Positions 8,318 through 17,758 are shown, counted from the first letter of the stretch. The stretch is 64,000 nt of DNA from Cupriavidus yeoncheonensis (GCF_905397275.1 NZ_CAJPUY010000006.1:186001-250000); one strand, 5' to 3'. A program made the numbers and translations. The notes: generated by a model from the sequence alone, not told the origin.

Positions 8318-9271
8318 ATGCGCATCCTCTTCATCACCGACCCGCTGGAGACCTTCAAGACCTACAAGGACTCCACCTACGCCATGATGACCGAGGCCGC
8401 CGCGCGCGGCCACCAGCTGTTCTGGTGCCTGCAGTCGCAGCTGTCGCTGTTCGGCGACCAGGTCGAGACGGTGGCGACGCCGCTGCAGCTCACGGGCGAC
8501 AGCCATGACTGGTTTCGCGAGGGCACGCCGGCACTCACGTCCCTGAAGGACTTCGACGCCGTGCTGATGCGCAAGGATCCGCCATTCGACATGGAGTACG
8601 TCACCAGCACCTGGCTGCTGGAACTGGCCGAGTCCCAGGGCGCGCGCGTGTTCAACAAGCCGAGCGCCATCCGCGACCATTCCGAGAAGCTCGCCATCGC
8701 GCAGTTTCCGGAATTCATCACGCCAACGCTGGTGACACGCGACATCGCGCGCATCCGCGACTTCCATGCCGAGCACCGCGACATCATCGTCAAGCCGCTG
8801 GATGGCATGGGCGGCATGGGCGTGTTCCGCGTCGGCGCGGACGGCATGAACCTGGGTGCGATCGTCGAAACGCTGGGCGAGGACGGCCGCCGCACGCTGA
8901 TGATCCAGCGCTATATCCCGGCGATCAAGGACGGCGACAAACGCATCCTGCTGATCGGCGGGGTGCCCGTGCCGTACTCGCTGGCGCGGGTGCCGATGGC
9001 CGGCGAAGTGCGCGGCAACCTGGCCGCGGGCGGTACCGGCCGCGCCCAGGAACTGAGCGTGCGCGACCGTGAGATAGCCGAGGCGCTGGCGCCGGGGTTA
9101 TGGCAGCAGGGCCTGCTGCTGGTGGGCCTCGATGTGATCGGCGATTACCTCACGGAAGTCAATGTGACGAGCCCGACGTGTTTTCAGGAGATCACCCAGC
9201 AGACCGGCTTCCAGGTGGCGGCGATGTTTATCGACGCGCTCGAACACGCCGTGGAAGCAACGGGCGCCTGA
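8318..9271 (+). CDS. gshB: Glutathione synthetase
   Basis: A 317-residue ATP-grasp enzyme that joins gamma-glutamylcysteine and glycine. The family signature is clear: N-terminal MRILFITDPLETFKTYKDST, then MRKDPPFDMEYV, the ATP-grasp loop VKPLDGMGGMGVFRV and the C-terminal LLVGLDVIGDYLTEVNVTSPTC. Length matches E. coli GshB. It follows gshA by 9 bp and is followed after 126 bp by the PTS genes, an arrangement seen in related beta-proteobacteria. Confidence 0.97.
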   Translation: MRILFITDPLETFKTYKDSTYAMMTEAAARGHQLFWCLQSQLSLFGDQVETVATPLQLTGDSHDWFREGTPALTSLKDFDAVLMRKDPPFDMEYVTSTWLLELAESQGARVFNKPSAIRDHSEKLAIAQFPEFITPTLVTRDIARIRDFHAEHRDIIVKPLDGMGGMGVFRVGADGMNLGAIVETLGEDGRRTLMIQRYIPAIKDGDKRILLIGGVPVPYSLARVPMAGEVRGNLAAGGTGRAQELSVRDREIAEALAPGLWQQGLLLVGLDVIGDYLTEVNVTSPTCFQEITQQTGFQVAAMFIDALEHAVEATGA

Positions 9272-9397
9272 GCGGCGGAAAGCCGCCGCGACGTATTGGG
9301 CAAGAATGGTCCGAAAGCCTGCAGAAGGCGGGAGGGAGCGCGGAAGAACCGGGGGGGGCGCCTGCTACAATCGGGCCATTCCAACGCATTCACCACC

Positions 9398-9853
9398 ATG
9401 GCAGGCATTCTGATCATCGCGCACACCCCCCTGGCTTCGGCCTTGCGCGATTGCGCCACCCACGTCTACTGCGGCAAGCCGCAGCGGCTGGAGGCCATCG
9501 ACGTCCTGCCGGACGCGGATCCCGCTGTCGTCCTTGCCGAAGCCAGGGAACGGCTCGATGCCGTCTGCGAAGAAAACGGCGCGCTGGTGCTGACCGACAT
9601 CTTCGGGGCCACGCCGGCCAATATCGCGGCGCGGCTGGCAGAACCGGGCCGTGTCCGGGTCCTGGCCGGCGTCAACCTGCCGATGCTGGTGCGCGCCATC
9701 TGCTATCGCGGGGAAAAGCTCGACCAGCTGGTGGCCAAGGCGCTTGCCGGCGGATCGCAGGGCGTGCTGCAGGTCGGCACAACAACCGTACAAAACCAAA
9801 CAGCCAACCATCCCGACCGATATGCTGCAGAGGGACACCACCATAATCAATAA
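9398..9853 (+). CDS. PTS EIIA component, mannose (ManX-like) type
   Basis: A 151-residue mannose-family EIIA domain. It accepts phosphate from HPr on a histidine, here His9 in ILIIAHTPLASAL, and has the typical VLTDIFGATPANIA segment. It stands alone without EIIB, EIIC or EIID in the window, so it probably acts in regulation rather than in sugar uptake, as in other beta-proteobacteria with an incomplete PTS. The ATG at 9398 begins the domain. The 3' end overlaps the HPr gene by 32 bp, implying translational coupling; the overlapping tail (residues about 130-151) is not conserved in character. Confidence 0.88.
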   Translation: MAGILIIAHTPLASALRDCATHVYCGKPQRLEAIDVLPDADPAVVLAEARERLDAVCEENGALVLTDIFGATPANIAARLAEPGRVRVLAGVNLPMLVRAICYRGEKLDQLVAKALAGGSQGVLQVGTTTVQNQTANHPDRYAAEGHHHNQ

Positions 9854-10091
9854 GCTCGGGCTGCATGCCCGCGCATCGGCAAAGCTGACGCAACTGGCCG
9901 GCAGCTTTGCCAGTCAGGTCAAGATGTCCCGCAACGGGCGCCAGGTCGATGCCAAGAGCATCATGGGCGTGATGATGCTCGCGGCGGGAATCGGGTCCAC
10001 CGTGACCCTCGAGACCGACGGGCCGGACGAGCAGGAGGCGATGGACGCGCTGCTGGCGCTGATCGCCAACCGCTTTGGCGAGGGTGAGTGA
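9822..10091 (+). CDS. ptsH: Phosphocarrier protein HPr
   Basis: An 89-residue HPr, carrier of the phosphoryl group from EI to EIIA. The active histidine is at the canonical position 15 (KLGLHARASAKL) and the regulatory serine at 46 (AKSIMGVMMLA). The ATG at 9822 lies inside the upstream EIIA gene and is the only start that keeps the standard length and numbering. The protein corresponds to PhbH/HPr reported in Alcaligenes (Cupriavidus) eutrophus, where the ptsHI pair affects polyhydroxybutyrate accumulation. Confidence 0.95.
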   Translation: MLQRDTTIINKLGLHARASAKLTQLAGSFASQVKMSRNGRQVDAKSIMGVMMLAAGIGSTVTLETDGPDEQEAMDALLALIANRFGEGE

Positions 10092-10140
10092 GATCCGCCG
10101 CGCCACGACGCTTCCCTGAACGTTCCTGACGGAGCGGCAC

Positions 10141-11901
10141 ATGTCATTTGCCCTGCACGGCATCCCGGTCTCCCGCGGCGTCGCCATTGGCCGCGCCCAC
10201 TTGCTGGCGCCCGCGGCGCTGGACGTTTCACACTACCTGGTTGATGAGGACCGGCTCGACGGCGAGGTCGAGCGCCTGCGTTCGGCGCGCGCCGCGGTAC
10301 GCGCCGAGCTGGCCGCGCTCAAGCGCGACCTGCCGCGCGAAGCACCCGAGGAGTTGGGGGCGTTCCTGGACGTGCACACGATGATCCTCGATGACGAGGC
10401 CCTGTCGCGCGAGCCGGAAGCACTGATCCGCGGGCGCCGCTACAACGCGGAATGGGCGCTGACCACGCGGCTCGAAGAGCTGATGCGCCAGTTCGACGAG
10501 ATCGAGGACGAATACCTGCGCGAGCGCAAGGCCGACATCCATCAGGTCGTGGAGCGGATCCTCAAGGTGCTGGCCGGCGCTCCGGTGCTGGCGCCCGCGC
10601 CCGTCCCGGCCCTGGCTGCCGACGGCGAGCCGGCGCCGGGCGTGATTGTGGTGGCCCACGATATCGCGCCGGCCGATATGCTGCAGTTCCGCCACACCGT
10701 CTTCCACGGCTTCGTGACCGACCTCGGCGGCCGTACGTCGCACACCGCCATCGTCGCGCGCAGCCTGGATATCCCGGCTGCGGTTGGCGTGCAGAGCGCC
10801 AGCGAGCTGATCCGGCAGGACGACTGGATCATCATCGACGGTGACGCCGGGCTGGTGATCGTCGATCCGTCGGCCATCATTCTCGAGGAATACCGCCACC
10901 GCCAGAGCGAGCGAGTGCTGGAAAAGAAGCGCCTGCAGCGCTTGCGGCACACGCCGGCGGTCACGCTGGATGGCCAGGAGATCGACCTGCTGGCCAATAT
11001 CGAGATGGCCGAGGACGCCGGCTCCGCGCTGGCGGCTGGCGCCGTGGGCGTTGGCCTGTTCCGCTCGGAATTCCTGTTCATGAACCGCCGTGGCGAGCTG
11101 CCCGACGAAGACGAGCAGTTCGCCGCCTACCGCGGGGCCGTAGAGGCCATGCATGGCCTGCCGGTGACCATCCGCACCATCGACGTCGGTGCCGACAAGC
11201 CGCTGGATGGGCGCGGCGATGAATTCGAGACTGCGCTGAATCCGGCGCTCGGGCTGCGTGCGATTCGCTGGTCGCTGTCCGAACCGGCCATGTTCCTGAC
11301 GCAGCTGCGCGCCCTGCTGCGCGCCTCGGCCTTCGGGCCGGTGCGGCTGTTGGTACCGATGCTGTCGCATGCGCGCGAGATCGACCAGACCCTGGAACTG
11401 CTCGCGCAGGCCAAGCGCCAGCTCGACGAGCGCGGTGTGCCCTACGATCCCGGCCTGAAGGTCGGTGCCATGATCGAGATCCCGGCTGCGGTGCTGCTGT
11501 TGCCGATGTTCCTGAAGCGCATGGATTTCCTGTCGATCGGCACCAACGACCTGACGCAGTACACGCTGGCCATCGACCGGGCCGACAATGCCGTGGCGCA
11601 CCTGTTCGATCCGATGCACCCGGCCGTGCTGCAGCTGATTGCCCGGACCATCCGCGAAGCCAACCGGGCCGGCGTGCCGGTGGCGGTCTGCGGCGAGATG
11701 GCCGGCGACCCGGGCGCGACGCGCCTGCTTCTGGGCATGGGCCTGCGCGAATTCTCGATGCATCCGGCGCAGCTGCTACGGGTCAAGCAGGAAGTCCTGC
11801 ACGCCGATTGCACCCGTCTAGAGCCACTCGTCGACCAGGTACTCAGCGCCTACGATCCCGACGAGCAGGAAGCCGCGCTGCGGCAACTCGCTAAGCCCTA
11901 A
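10141..11901 (+). CDS. ptsI: PTS enzyme I (phosphoenolpyruvate-protein phosphotransferase)
   Basis: A 586-residue enzyme I, which autophosphorylates with PEP and passes phosphate to HPr. The phosphohistidine is His201 in DLGGRTSHTAIVARSL, and the PEP-binding domain shows GVGLFRSEFLFM, DVGADKPL, FLSIGTNDLTQY and VCGEMAGDP. An Ala/Pro-rich stretch of about 20 residues (about 145-166) precedes the phosphohistidine domain, explaining the length slightly above the E. coli 575. It is the last gene of the gsh-pts cluster; no obvious terminator follows directly. Confidence 0.97.
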   Translation: MSFALHGIPVSRGVAIGRAHLLAPAALDVSHYLVDEDRLDGEVERLRSARAAVRAELAALKRDLPREAPEELGAFLDVHTMILDDEALSREPEALIRGRRYNAEWALTTRLEELMRQFDEIEDEYLRERKADIHQVVERILKVLAGAPVLAPAPVPALAADGEPAPGVIVVAHDIAPADMLQFRHTVFHGFVTDLGGRTSHTAIVARSLDIPAAVGVQSASELIRQDDWIIIDGDAGLVIVDPSAIILEEYRHRQSERVLEKKRLQRLRHTPAVTLDGQEIDLLANIEMAEDAGSALAAGAVGVGLFRSEFLFMNRRGELPDEDEQFAAYRGAVEAMHGLPVTIRTIDVGADKPLDGRGDEFETALNPALGLRAIRWSLSEPAMFLTQLRALLRASAFGPVRLLVPMLSHAREIDQTLELLAQAKRQLDERGVPYDPGLKVGAMIEIPAAVLLLPMFLKRMDFLSIGTNDLTQYTLAIDRADNAVAHLFDPMHPAVLQLIARTIREANRAGVPVAVCGEMAGDPGATRLLLGMGLREFSMHPAQLLRVKQEVLHADCTRLEPLVDQVLSAYDPDEQEAALRQLAKP

Positions 11902-12027
11902 AAGTTGAAGGGTTTTTCAGCAAATCCGACACGCAATCGTCACTTTCAGACGAGAAATGTGCGTCAAAATCTGCTTGCAGCGAAGCGAGAGGTGACGCAA
12001 ATCCCACCTTTGCACATGTGGCTTAAT

Positions 12028-12046
12028 GGGAATTGTTATCATTTTC
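12028..12046. promoter_or_regulatory. Fur-box-like site upstream of bfd
   Basis: The 19-bp stretch ending TTATCATTTTC matches the Fur consensus GATAATGATTATCATTATC at about 14 of 19 positions, 10 of 11 in the right half. It lies about 65 bp upstream of the bfd GTG, consistent with iron control of bfd. The 210-bp gap before it shows no gene. Confidence 0.55.
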
Positions 12047-12111
12047 GATCTTTGGTATTCTGACGTTCATTCGAGCGGCATGCCGGTGCCGCCAGCTCCA
12101 AGGAGGGAGTT

Positions 12112-12417
12112 GTGTACGTCTGCATCTGCAACCAGATCACCGATCGTGAAATCCATGGCGCCGTTCAGCTTGGCGTCGAGACCCTCGACGAACTGGCCGA
12201 GACGCTTGGCGTCGGGACCTGTTGCGGCCGGTGCCGCGAGTGCGCCCACCAGGTGTTGCAGGAAGGCGTGGCAGCCGCGCGCAATGTGGCCGCGGCCACG
12301 ATCGCGGGCATCCAGGTTGTGGAGATTTCTACCTGTTCCGTGTCCACCGCATGTACCATAATGGACACTCGGGACCCGGCAGTCGCGAACGACCAGCGTC
12401 AGGCGCTGGTGGCTTGA
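12112..12417 (+). CDS. bfd: Bacterioferritin-associated ferredoxin
   Basis: A 101-residue [2Fe-2S] protein that reduces iron in the bacterioferritin core for release. The four cluster cysteines are at C4, C6, C38 and C41 (MYVCICNQ and TCCGRCREC), matching E. coli Bfd. The E. coli protein is about 64 residues; here about 40 extra C-terminal residues without clear motifs follow. Translation starts at GTG 12112 behind a strong AAGGAGGGAG. It lies upstream of bfr but is separated by a hairpin terminator, and a Fur-like box precedes it. Confidence 0.93.
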   Translation: MYVCICNQITDREIHGAVQLGVETLDELAETLGVGTCCGRCRECAHQVLQEGVAAARNVAAATIAGIQVVEISTCSVSTACTIMDTRDPAVANDQRQALVA

Positions 12418-12484
12418 ACGCGCCCATGAACTGAAACGCGGTTCACGGCGCGTGTTCGCGCATTCGCATCTTGATTCGACTGCA

Positions 12485-12514
12485 AACGGCGCCTCTGGCG
12501 CCGTTCGTGTTTTT
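12485..12514 (+). terminator. Terminator between bfd and bfr
   Basis: A perfect 9-bp stem AACGGCGCC (12485-12493) with GGCGCCGTT (12497-12505), loop TCT, followed by CGTGTTTTT. It would allow bfd and bfr to be expressed independently. Confidence 0.7.
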
Positions 12515-12542
12515 GCGCGGGCCCGATGCCACAGGAGCCACC

Positions 12543-13022
12543 ATGAAAGGTGACAAGAAGGTCATCCAGCATCTGAATGCCCAGCTCAAGAACGAGCTGA
12601 CCGCGATCAACCAGTATTTCCTGCACGCACGCATGTATCGCCACTGGGGCCTGAAGAAGCTCGGCGACGTGGAGTACAAGGAATCGATCGGCGAAATGAA
12701 GCACGCCGACCGGCTGATCGACCGCATCCTGATGCTCGACGGCCTGCCCAACCTGCAGGACCTGCACAAGCTGCTGCTCGGCGAAGATACGCCGGAAATG
12801 CTCAAGTGCGACCTGAAGCTGGAGCAGGGCGCGCACGCCACCGTCAAGGAAGGCATTGCCTACTGCGAATCCGTCGGCGACTACGTCAGCCGCGAGATCC
12901 TCGTCGATATCCTCACCGATACCGAGGAGCACATCGAATACCTGGAGACGCAGCTGGACCTGATCGACAAGGTCGGCCTGCAGAATTACCTGCAGTCGCA
13001 GATGGAGCCGGGCGAGCAGTAA
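12543..13022 (+). CDS. bfr: Bacterioferritin
   Basis: A 159-residue bacterioferritin subunit; 24 subunits store iron and bind heme between dimers. Residues align with E. coli Bfr at identical numbering: ferroxidase ligands E18, E51, H54, E94 and H130, and the heme ligand Met52. Position 127, a glutamate ligand in E. coli, reads threonine here (ILTDTEEH), which may alter the second iron site. The start at 12543 follows CAGGAG and gives the standard length. Partner of the adjacent bfd. Confidence 0.95.
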   Translation: MKGDKKVIQHLNAQLKNELTAINQYFLHARMYRHWGLKKLGDVEYKESIGEMKHADRLIDRILMLDGLPNLQDLHKLLLGEDTPEMLKCDLKLEQGAHATVKEGIAYCESVGDYVSREILVDILTDTEEHIEYLETQLDLIDKVGLQNYLQSQMEPGEQ

Positions 13023-13164
13023 GCCGCCGCTTCCTGCCGGGCTGCCTCTTGTGGGTGGCCGGCACCCCGCGTGGCGCATCCGGGCGCCGCCGATTCGCTT
13101 GCCCGCCTGCAGTAACCCTTCTCATTCCAATTCCTTTCTCCATCCAGATCGCCGTACAGGAGCC

Positions 13165-14214
13165 ATGACCATGGCCGAATCCATCCGTCTGACGCAATAC
13201 AGCCACGGGGCTGGCTGCGGCTGCAAGATTTCCCCCAAGGTGCTCGACGTGATCCTCGCCGGCAGCGGCGCGCAGAACCTCGACCCGCGCCTGTGGGTCG
13301 GCAATGCCTCGCGCGACGACGCCGCCGTCTATGCCATCGACGGCGACGACAGCGGGCGCGGCGTGGTGTCCACCACGGATTTCTTCATGCCGATCGTCGA
13401 CGACCCGTTCGACTTCGGCCGTATCGCCGCCACCAATGCCATCAGCGATATCTACGCCATGGGTGGCGACCCGCTGATGGCCATTGCGATCCTGGGCTGG
13501 CCGGTCAACGTGCTGCCGCCCGAGGTCGCGCGCGAAGTCGTTGCGGGCGGCCGCAAGGCGTGCGATGACGCGGGCATTCCGCTGGCGGGCGGACATTCGA
13601 TCGATGCGCCCGAGCCGATCTTCGGGCTGGCGGTGACCGGCATGGTCGATCGCGTACACATGAAGCGCAACGACACCGCCACGGCGGGCTGCCGTCTCTA
13701 CCTGACCAAGCCCATCGGCATCGGCGTGCTGACCACCGCGGAGAAGAAGGGATTGCTGCGGCCCGAGCACGCCCACGTGGCGCGCGACTGGATGTGCGTC
13801 CTGAACCGGCCGGGCAGCACCTTCGGGCGGTTGCCCGGCGTGCGCGCGATGACGGACGTGACCGGCTTCGGCCTGCTTGGCCATCTGGTCGAAATGGCCG
13901 ACGGCAGCGGCCTGAGCGCCCGGCTCGACTTTGCGGCGGTGCCGGTGTTGCCGGAGATCCTGCGCTATATCGACGCCGGCTGCGTGCCAGGAGGCACCCA
14001 GCGCAATTTCGAAAGCTACGGGCACCGCATCGGCGCGCTGAGCGCCGGGCAGCGTGCGCTGCTGTGCGATCCGCAGACCAGCGGGGGCCTGCTGGTGGCC
14101 GTGGAGCCGTCGGGCGAAGCGGCGTTCCTTGAGGCTTGCAGCCGGCTGGGCCTGGCACTCGCCCCGATCGGCGAACTCGTCGCGCGCGGGGAGTTCGCGG
14201 TTGAGGTTGCCTGA
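13165..14214 (+). CDS. selD: Selenide, water dikinase (selenophosphate synthetase)
   Basis: A 349-residue enzyme making selenophosphate from selenide and ATP. The N-terminal [19 protein letters not shown] carries the catalytic Cys (Cys17 in E. coli) and not selenocysteine. Further signatures are [16 protein letters not shown] and [14 protein letters not shown]. The ATG at 13165 follows CAGGAG; a second ATG 6 bp on is possible. Its stop overlaps the mnmH start (TGATG), a translationally coupled pair that supplies selenium for tRNA modification. Confidence 0.96.
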   Translation: MTMAESIRLTQYSHGAGCGCKISPKVLDVILAGSGAQNLDPRLWVGNASRDDAAVYAIDGDDSGRGVVSTTDFFMPIVDDPFDFGRIAATNAISDIYAMGGDPLMAIAILGWPVNVLPPEVAREVVAGGRKACDDAGIPLAGGHSIDAPEPIFGLAVTGMVDRVHMKRNDTATAGCRLYLTKPIGIGVLTTAEKKGLLRPEHAHVARDWMCVLNRPGSTFGRLPGVRAMTDVTGFGLLGHLVEMADGSGLSARLDFAAVPVLPEILRYIDAGCVPGGTQRNFESYGHRIGALSAGQRALLCDPQTSGGLLVAVEPSGEAAFLEACSRLGLALAPIGELVARGEFAVEVA

Positions 14215-15314
14215 TGCGTGAAGACACCGACGACTTCCGGCGGCTGTTCCTGAGCGGCGCACCGATGATGGATGTGCGCGCGCCGCAGGAATTCGCGCGC
14301 GGTGCCTTCCCCGGCACCGTCAGCCTGCCGCTGATGGATGACGAGGAGCGGCACCAGGTCGGCCTGTGCTATGCACAGGCGGGGCAGCAGGCGGCGATCG
14401 AGCTGGGTCACCGGTTGGTGTCGGGCGAGGTCAAGGCCGCGCGGATCGCGCAATGGGCCGCATTTGCCCGCGCGCATCCGGACGGCTACCTGTACTGCTT
14501 CCGCGGCGGGCTGCGCTCCCAGATCGTGCAGCAGTGGCTGCGCGACGAGGCGGGTATCGCGTATCCGCGCGTGACTGGCGGCTACAAGGCCATGCGCAGC
14601 TTCCTGATCGACGTGACGGAGGATGCCGCGGCCACGCGCGAGGTCTGCGTGCTGGGCGGCCTGACCGGCACCGGCAAGACCGACGTGATTGTCGCGGTGC
14701 CGGCGGCCGTGGACCTGGAAGGGCTGGCCCGCCACCGGGGCTCCGCGTTCGGGCGCCGGGCGCAGGCGCAACCGCAGCAGGTCGATTTCGAGAATGCGCT
14801 GGCCATTGACCTGCTGCGGCGGGCCGACGCCGGCTACCGCGCACTGGTGGTCGAGGACGAGGGCCGCTTCATCGGGGCGCGCGACCTGCCCAAGATGCTG
14901 TGGCAGCGCATGCAGGCGAGCCCGCTGGTGTGGCTGGAGGCGTCATTCGAGGAGCGCGTCGAACGCGTCTTGCGCGACTATGTGCTGGGCCTGGCTGCCG
15001 AGCACATCGACCAGCTTGGTCCGGTCGCCGGGTTTGACGCGTATGCGGCGCGCTTGCGCGACGCCATGGCGGCAATCTCGCCGCGCCTGGGCGGCGAGCG
15101 CTACGCGCGGCTGTCTACGCTGCTCGAACAGGCCCTGGCGCGCCAGTCGGAACAAGGCGAAACCGGCCTGCATCGCGGCTGGATCGAAGTGCTGCTGCGC
15201 GACTACTACGACCCGATGTACGCCTACCAGCAGCAGAGCCGCGTGTCGCGCATCGTGTTCCGGGGCGACCGTGCGGCGGTGACCGAGTGGCTGCGCGAGC
15301 GCTCCGCGCGTTGA
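14214..15314 (+). CDS. mnmH: tRNA 2-selenouridine synthase
   Basis: A 366-residue protein (also SelU/YbbB) that converts 2-thiouridine at the tRNA wobble position to 2-selenouridine using selenophosphate. An N-terminal rhodanese domain (about 8-130) contains the catalytic cysteine in [11 protein letters not shown]; a P-loop domain follows with a Walker A-like [11 protein letters not shown]. The ATG overlaps the selD stop by 1 nt. Length agrees with E. coli (364). Confidence 0.95.
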   Translation: MREDTDDFRRLFLSGAPMMDVRAPQEFARGAFPGTVSLPLMDDEERHQVGLCYAQAGQQAAIELGHRLVSGEVKAARIAQWAAFARAHPDGYLYCFRGGLRSQIVQQWLRDEAGIAYPRVTGGYKAMRSFLIDVTEDAAATREVCVLGGLTGTGKTDVIVAVPAAVDLEGLARHRGSAFGRRAQAQPQQVDFENALAIDLLRRADAGYRALVVEDEGRFIGARDLPKMLWQRMQASPLVWLEASFEERVERVLRDYVLGLAAEHIDQLGPVAGFDAYAARLRDAMAAISPRLGGERYARLSTLLEQALARQSEQGETGLHRGWIEVLLRDYYDPMYAYQQQSRVSRIVFRGDRAAVTEWLRERSAR

Positions 15315-15336
15315 TGTCGCCCGCCCGGATGTCGCG

Positions 15337-16086
15337 CTAGTGTCCCGAGCAGACCGGGCAGTCCGGCGTGCGCGCAAGCTGCATCGTGGTCCACTCCATC
15401 GTCATCGCATTGACCATCAGCAGCCGGCCGGCCAGGCTCTGGCCCACGCCGCTGAGCAGCTTGAGCGCTTCGGCCGCCTGCACGGTGCCGACCATGCCGA
15501 CCAGCGGCGCGAACACGCCCATGGTGGCGCAGGCCACTTCGGGGGCCGGCTCGGACGGCGGAAACAGGCACGCGTAGCACGGTGCGTCGTCCTGGCGCCG
15601 GTCGAAGACGCTGATCTGGCCATCGAAGCGCAGTGCCGCGCCGGATACCAGCGGCACGCGGTGCCGTACGCAGGCACGATTGACGGCCTGGCGCGTGGCG
15701 AAGTTGTCGCAGCAGTCGAGCACCACGTCGACCTGCGCCACGAGCTGGTCCAGCTCCGCATCGCCGACGCGGGCGGCGATGACTTCCACCTGCACGCCCG
15801 GGTTGATGCGCAGCATGCCTTCGCGTGCCGATTCCACCTTCAGGCGGCCGACGTTTTCCGTGGTGTGGATGATCTGGCGCTGCAGATTGGTCAGGTCCAC
15901 CTGGTCGTTGTCGACAACACTGATCCGCCCGACGCCGGCCGAGGCCAGGTATGGCAGGGCCGCGGCGCCCAGGCCGCCGGCGCCGATCACCAGCGCGTGG
16001 GCGCCCAGCAGGCGTTCCTGGCCTTCAATGCCGAGTTCATCGAGCAGGATATGGCGCGAGTAGCGCAGCAGTTGATCGTCGTTCAT
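15337..16086 (-). CDS. moeB: Molybdopterin-synthase adenylyltransferase (MoeB, HesA/ThiF family)
   Basis: A 249-residue E1-like enzyme that adenylates the C-terminal Gly-Gly of a ubiquitin-like sulfur carrier (MoaD, possibly ThiS). Nucleotide-binding motif GAGGLGAAALPYLASAGVG, the VDNDQVDLTNLQRQ segment and two zinc CxxC pairs (CYAC and CPVC, the latter five residues from the C-terminus) are present. It is convergent with mnmH, with only about 20 bp between the stops. It is downstream of ctpA on the same strand but separated by a terminator. Confidence 0.92.
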   Translation of the reverse strand: MNDDQLLRYSRHILLDELGIEGQERLLGAHALVIGAGGLGAAALPYLASAGVGRISVVDNDQVDLTNLQRQIIHTTENVGRLKVESAREGMLRINPGVQVEVIAARVGDAELDQLVAQVDVVLDCCDNFATRQAVNRACVRHRVPLVSGAALRFDGQISVFDRRQDDAPCYACLFPPSEPAPEVACATMGVFAPLVGMVGTVQAAEALKLLSGVGQSLAGRLLMVNAMTMEWTTMQLARTPDCPVCSGH

Positions 16087-16117
16087 GGCGTCAGGGCTCA
16101 GGACAGGGCGTGCAATG

Positions 16118-16143
16118 TAAAAAGCGGCCCCGCAGGGCCGCTT
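16118..16143 (-). terminator. Terminator after ctpA
   Basis: Stem AAGCGGCCC (16122-16130) with GGGCCGCTT (16135-16143), loop CGCA; on the minus strand it is followed by TTTTTAC. Confidence 0.78.
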
Positions 16144-16159
16144 CTGGTCAGGGTGCCGC

Positions 16160-17758
16160 TCAGGGCGCCTTGCCCGTCGGCGTGCCCAGTGGCTCGCCGA
16201 TCGGCGCGCTGGCCGGCGGCTGCTTGCCGGGGGCCGGTGCGGCGGGCTTGGCGGCCGGGGCGCTGGGGCTCTTCTTCGCCGGCGCGGCTTTGGCCGGCTT
16301 GTCGGCGGGCGGGTTGGTTTCGAGCTTCGACTTGGAACGCTTGACCGGCTGGCCGTCGAGCTGGGCGATGGCCTGCTGCAGCATGAAGTCGTCGGCCGAG
16401 CCGAATTCGATCGGCTTCTTGCGGCGTTCCTTCTCGCGCTCTTCCGGCGTCTTCTTCGCGTTTTCCTCTTCCAGGCGGCGCAGCTCTTCCACGCGGCGCT
16501 GTTCGCGCTCGTTCATTTCCGGCTCTTCCGATTCCTGCTTGTTGTGCAGGTGGCGCTCGGTGTCGATCTCGCGGGTGATCAGCGCGTCGTCCGGATCGCC
16601 TTCCGGGTTCTGGTCGACCGGGATGTCCGGGCGGATGCCCTTGGCCTGGATCGACTTGCCCGTCGGCGTGTAGTAGTACGCGATGGTCAGCTTGATGCCG
16701 GTGTCATTGGTCAGCGGCCGCACCGTCTGCACCGAACCCTTGCCGAACGTGGTCTTGCCCATGATCAGCGCGCGGTGGTGATCCTGCAGCGCGCCGGCCA
16801 CGATCTCGGACGCCGACGCCGAGTAGGCGTTGGTCAGCACGATCATCGGGATCTTCTTGTACAGCGCCGGCAGGTCCTTGAGCGGATCGTCCTCGATCGA
16901 CGACAGGCGGTAGTTGTTGAACGTCGCCTTGTACACGCGCTTGGCGTCGGGCACCTGGCCGTTGGTGGAGACCACGGTCGAGTCTTCCGGCAGGAACGCC
17001 GCCGCGACGCCGACCGCGCCTTGCAGCACGCCGCCGCCGTTGTTGCGCAGGTCCAGGACGATGCCCTTCAGGCCCGGGTACTTCTGGGACATTTCGTTCA
17101 GCCTGCGGCCCAGGTCCGACACCGTGCGTTCCTGGAAGCTGGTCAGGCGCACCCAGCCGATGGTGTTGTTGTCCAGCATCTTGGTCTTGACCGACTGGAC
17201 GCGGATCTCGGCACGGGTGATGGAAATCGGGAAGGTCCGCTCCTCGCTCTTGCGATAGATGGTCAGCGTGACCTTGGTGCCCGGCTCGCCGCGCATGCGC
17301 TTGACTGCCTGTTCCAGCGGCAGGCCGCGTACGGGCTTGTCGTCGATACGGGTGATCAGGTCGCCGGGCTGGATGCCGGCGCGGAACGCTGGCGTGTCCT
17401 CGATCGGGTTGATGACCTTGACCAGGCCTTCTTCCTGGGAGATCTCGATACCCAGGCCGGCAAAGCGGCCGCGCGTGCCTTCCTGCAGTTCCTTGAAGTC
17501 CTTTTCGTCCAGGTAGGCCGAGTGCGGGTCGAGGCTGGCGACCATGCCCTTGATGGCTTCGGTCAGCAGCTTCTTGTCATCGACCGGTTCCACATACTCG
17601 CGCTTGATCTGCCCGAAGATGTCGGCCATCAGCCGCAACTGGTCCAGCGGCAACGGGCCGGAAGAATTTTGCGCGGTTGCCGAAATCTGCAGCGTGGCCA
17701 GCACGCCGGCGACAAGTCCGACCGAAACGAGGCTGATGTTCTTGAGCGTCTTACGCAT
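16160..17758 (-). CDS. ctpA: C-terminal processing peptidase (S41 family, CtpA/Prc type)
   Basis: A 532-residue periplasmic serine protease. Order: N-terminal signal/anchor (about 1-28), a region ending before the PDZ domain (GLGIEISQEEGLVKVINPIEDTPAF in shorter pieces), then the protease core with LDLRNNGGG, the serine in TFGKGSVQT and the lysine-containing TPTGKSIQAKGI. The C-terminal 90 residues are a charged coiled stretch followed by an Ala/Lys/Pro-rich tail, longer than in minimal CtpA proteins. It probably degrades or matures envelope proteins. Downstream of gpmA on the same strand. Confidence 0.94.
   Translation of the reverse strand: MRKTLKNISLVSVGLVAGVLATLQISATAQNSSGPLPLDQLRLMADIFGQIKREYVEPVDDKKLLTEAIKGMVASLDPHSAYLDEKDFKELQEGTRGRFAGLGIEISQEEGLVKVINPIEDTPAFRAGIQPGDLITRIDDKPVRGLPLEQAVKRMRGEPGTKVTLTIYRKSEERTFPISITRAEIRVQSVKTKMLDNNTIGWVRLTSFQERTVSDLGRRLNEMSQKYPGLKGIVLDLRNNGGGVLQGAVGVAAAFLPEDSTVVSTNGQVPDAKRVYKATFNNYRLSSIEDDPLKDLPALYKKIPMIVLTNAYSASASEIVAGALQDHHRALIMGKTTFGKGSVQTVRPLTNDTGIKLTIAYYYTPTGKSIQAKGIRPDIPVDQNPEGDPDDALITREIDTERHLHNKQESEEPEMNEREQRRVEELRRLEEENAKKTPEEREKERRKKPIEFGSADDFMLQQAIAQLDGQPVKRSKSKLETNPPADKPAKAAPAKKSPSAPAAKPAAPAPGKQPPASAPIGEPLGTPTGKAP

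Noticed and set aside
10228..11763. 511-codon reverse frame opposite ptsI
   Set aside because: Antisense shadow of a well-conserved enzyme I; no ribosome-binding site or domain.
13195..13235. Possible selenocysteine codon in selD
   Set aside because: The catalytic position is encoded as Cys; there is no in-frame TGA.
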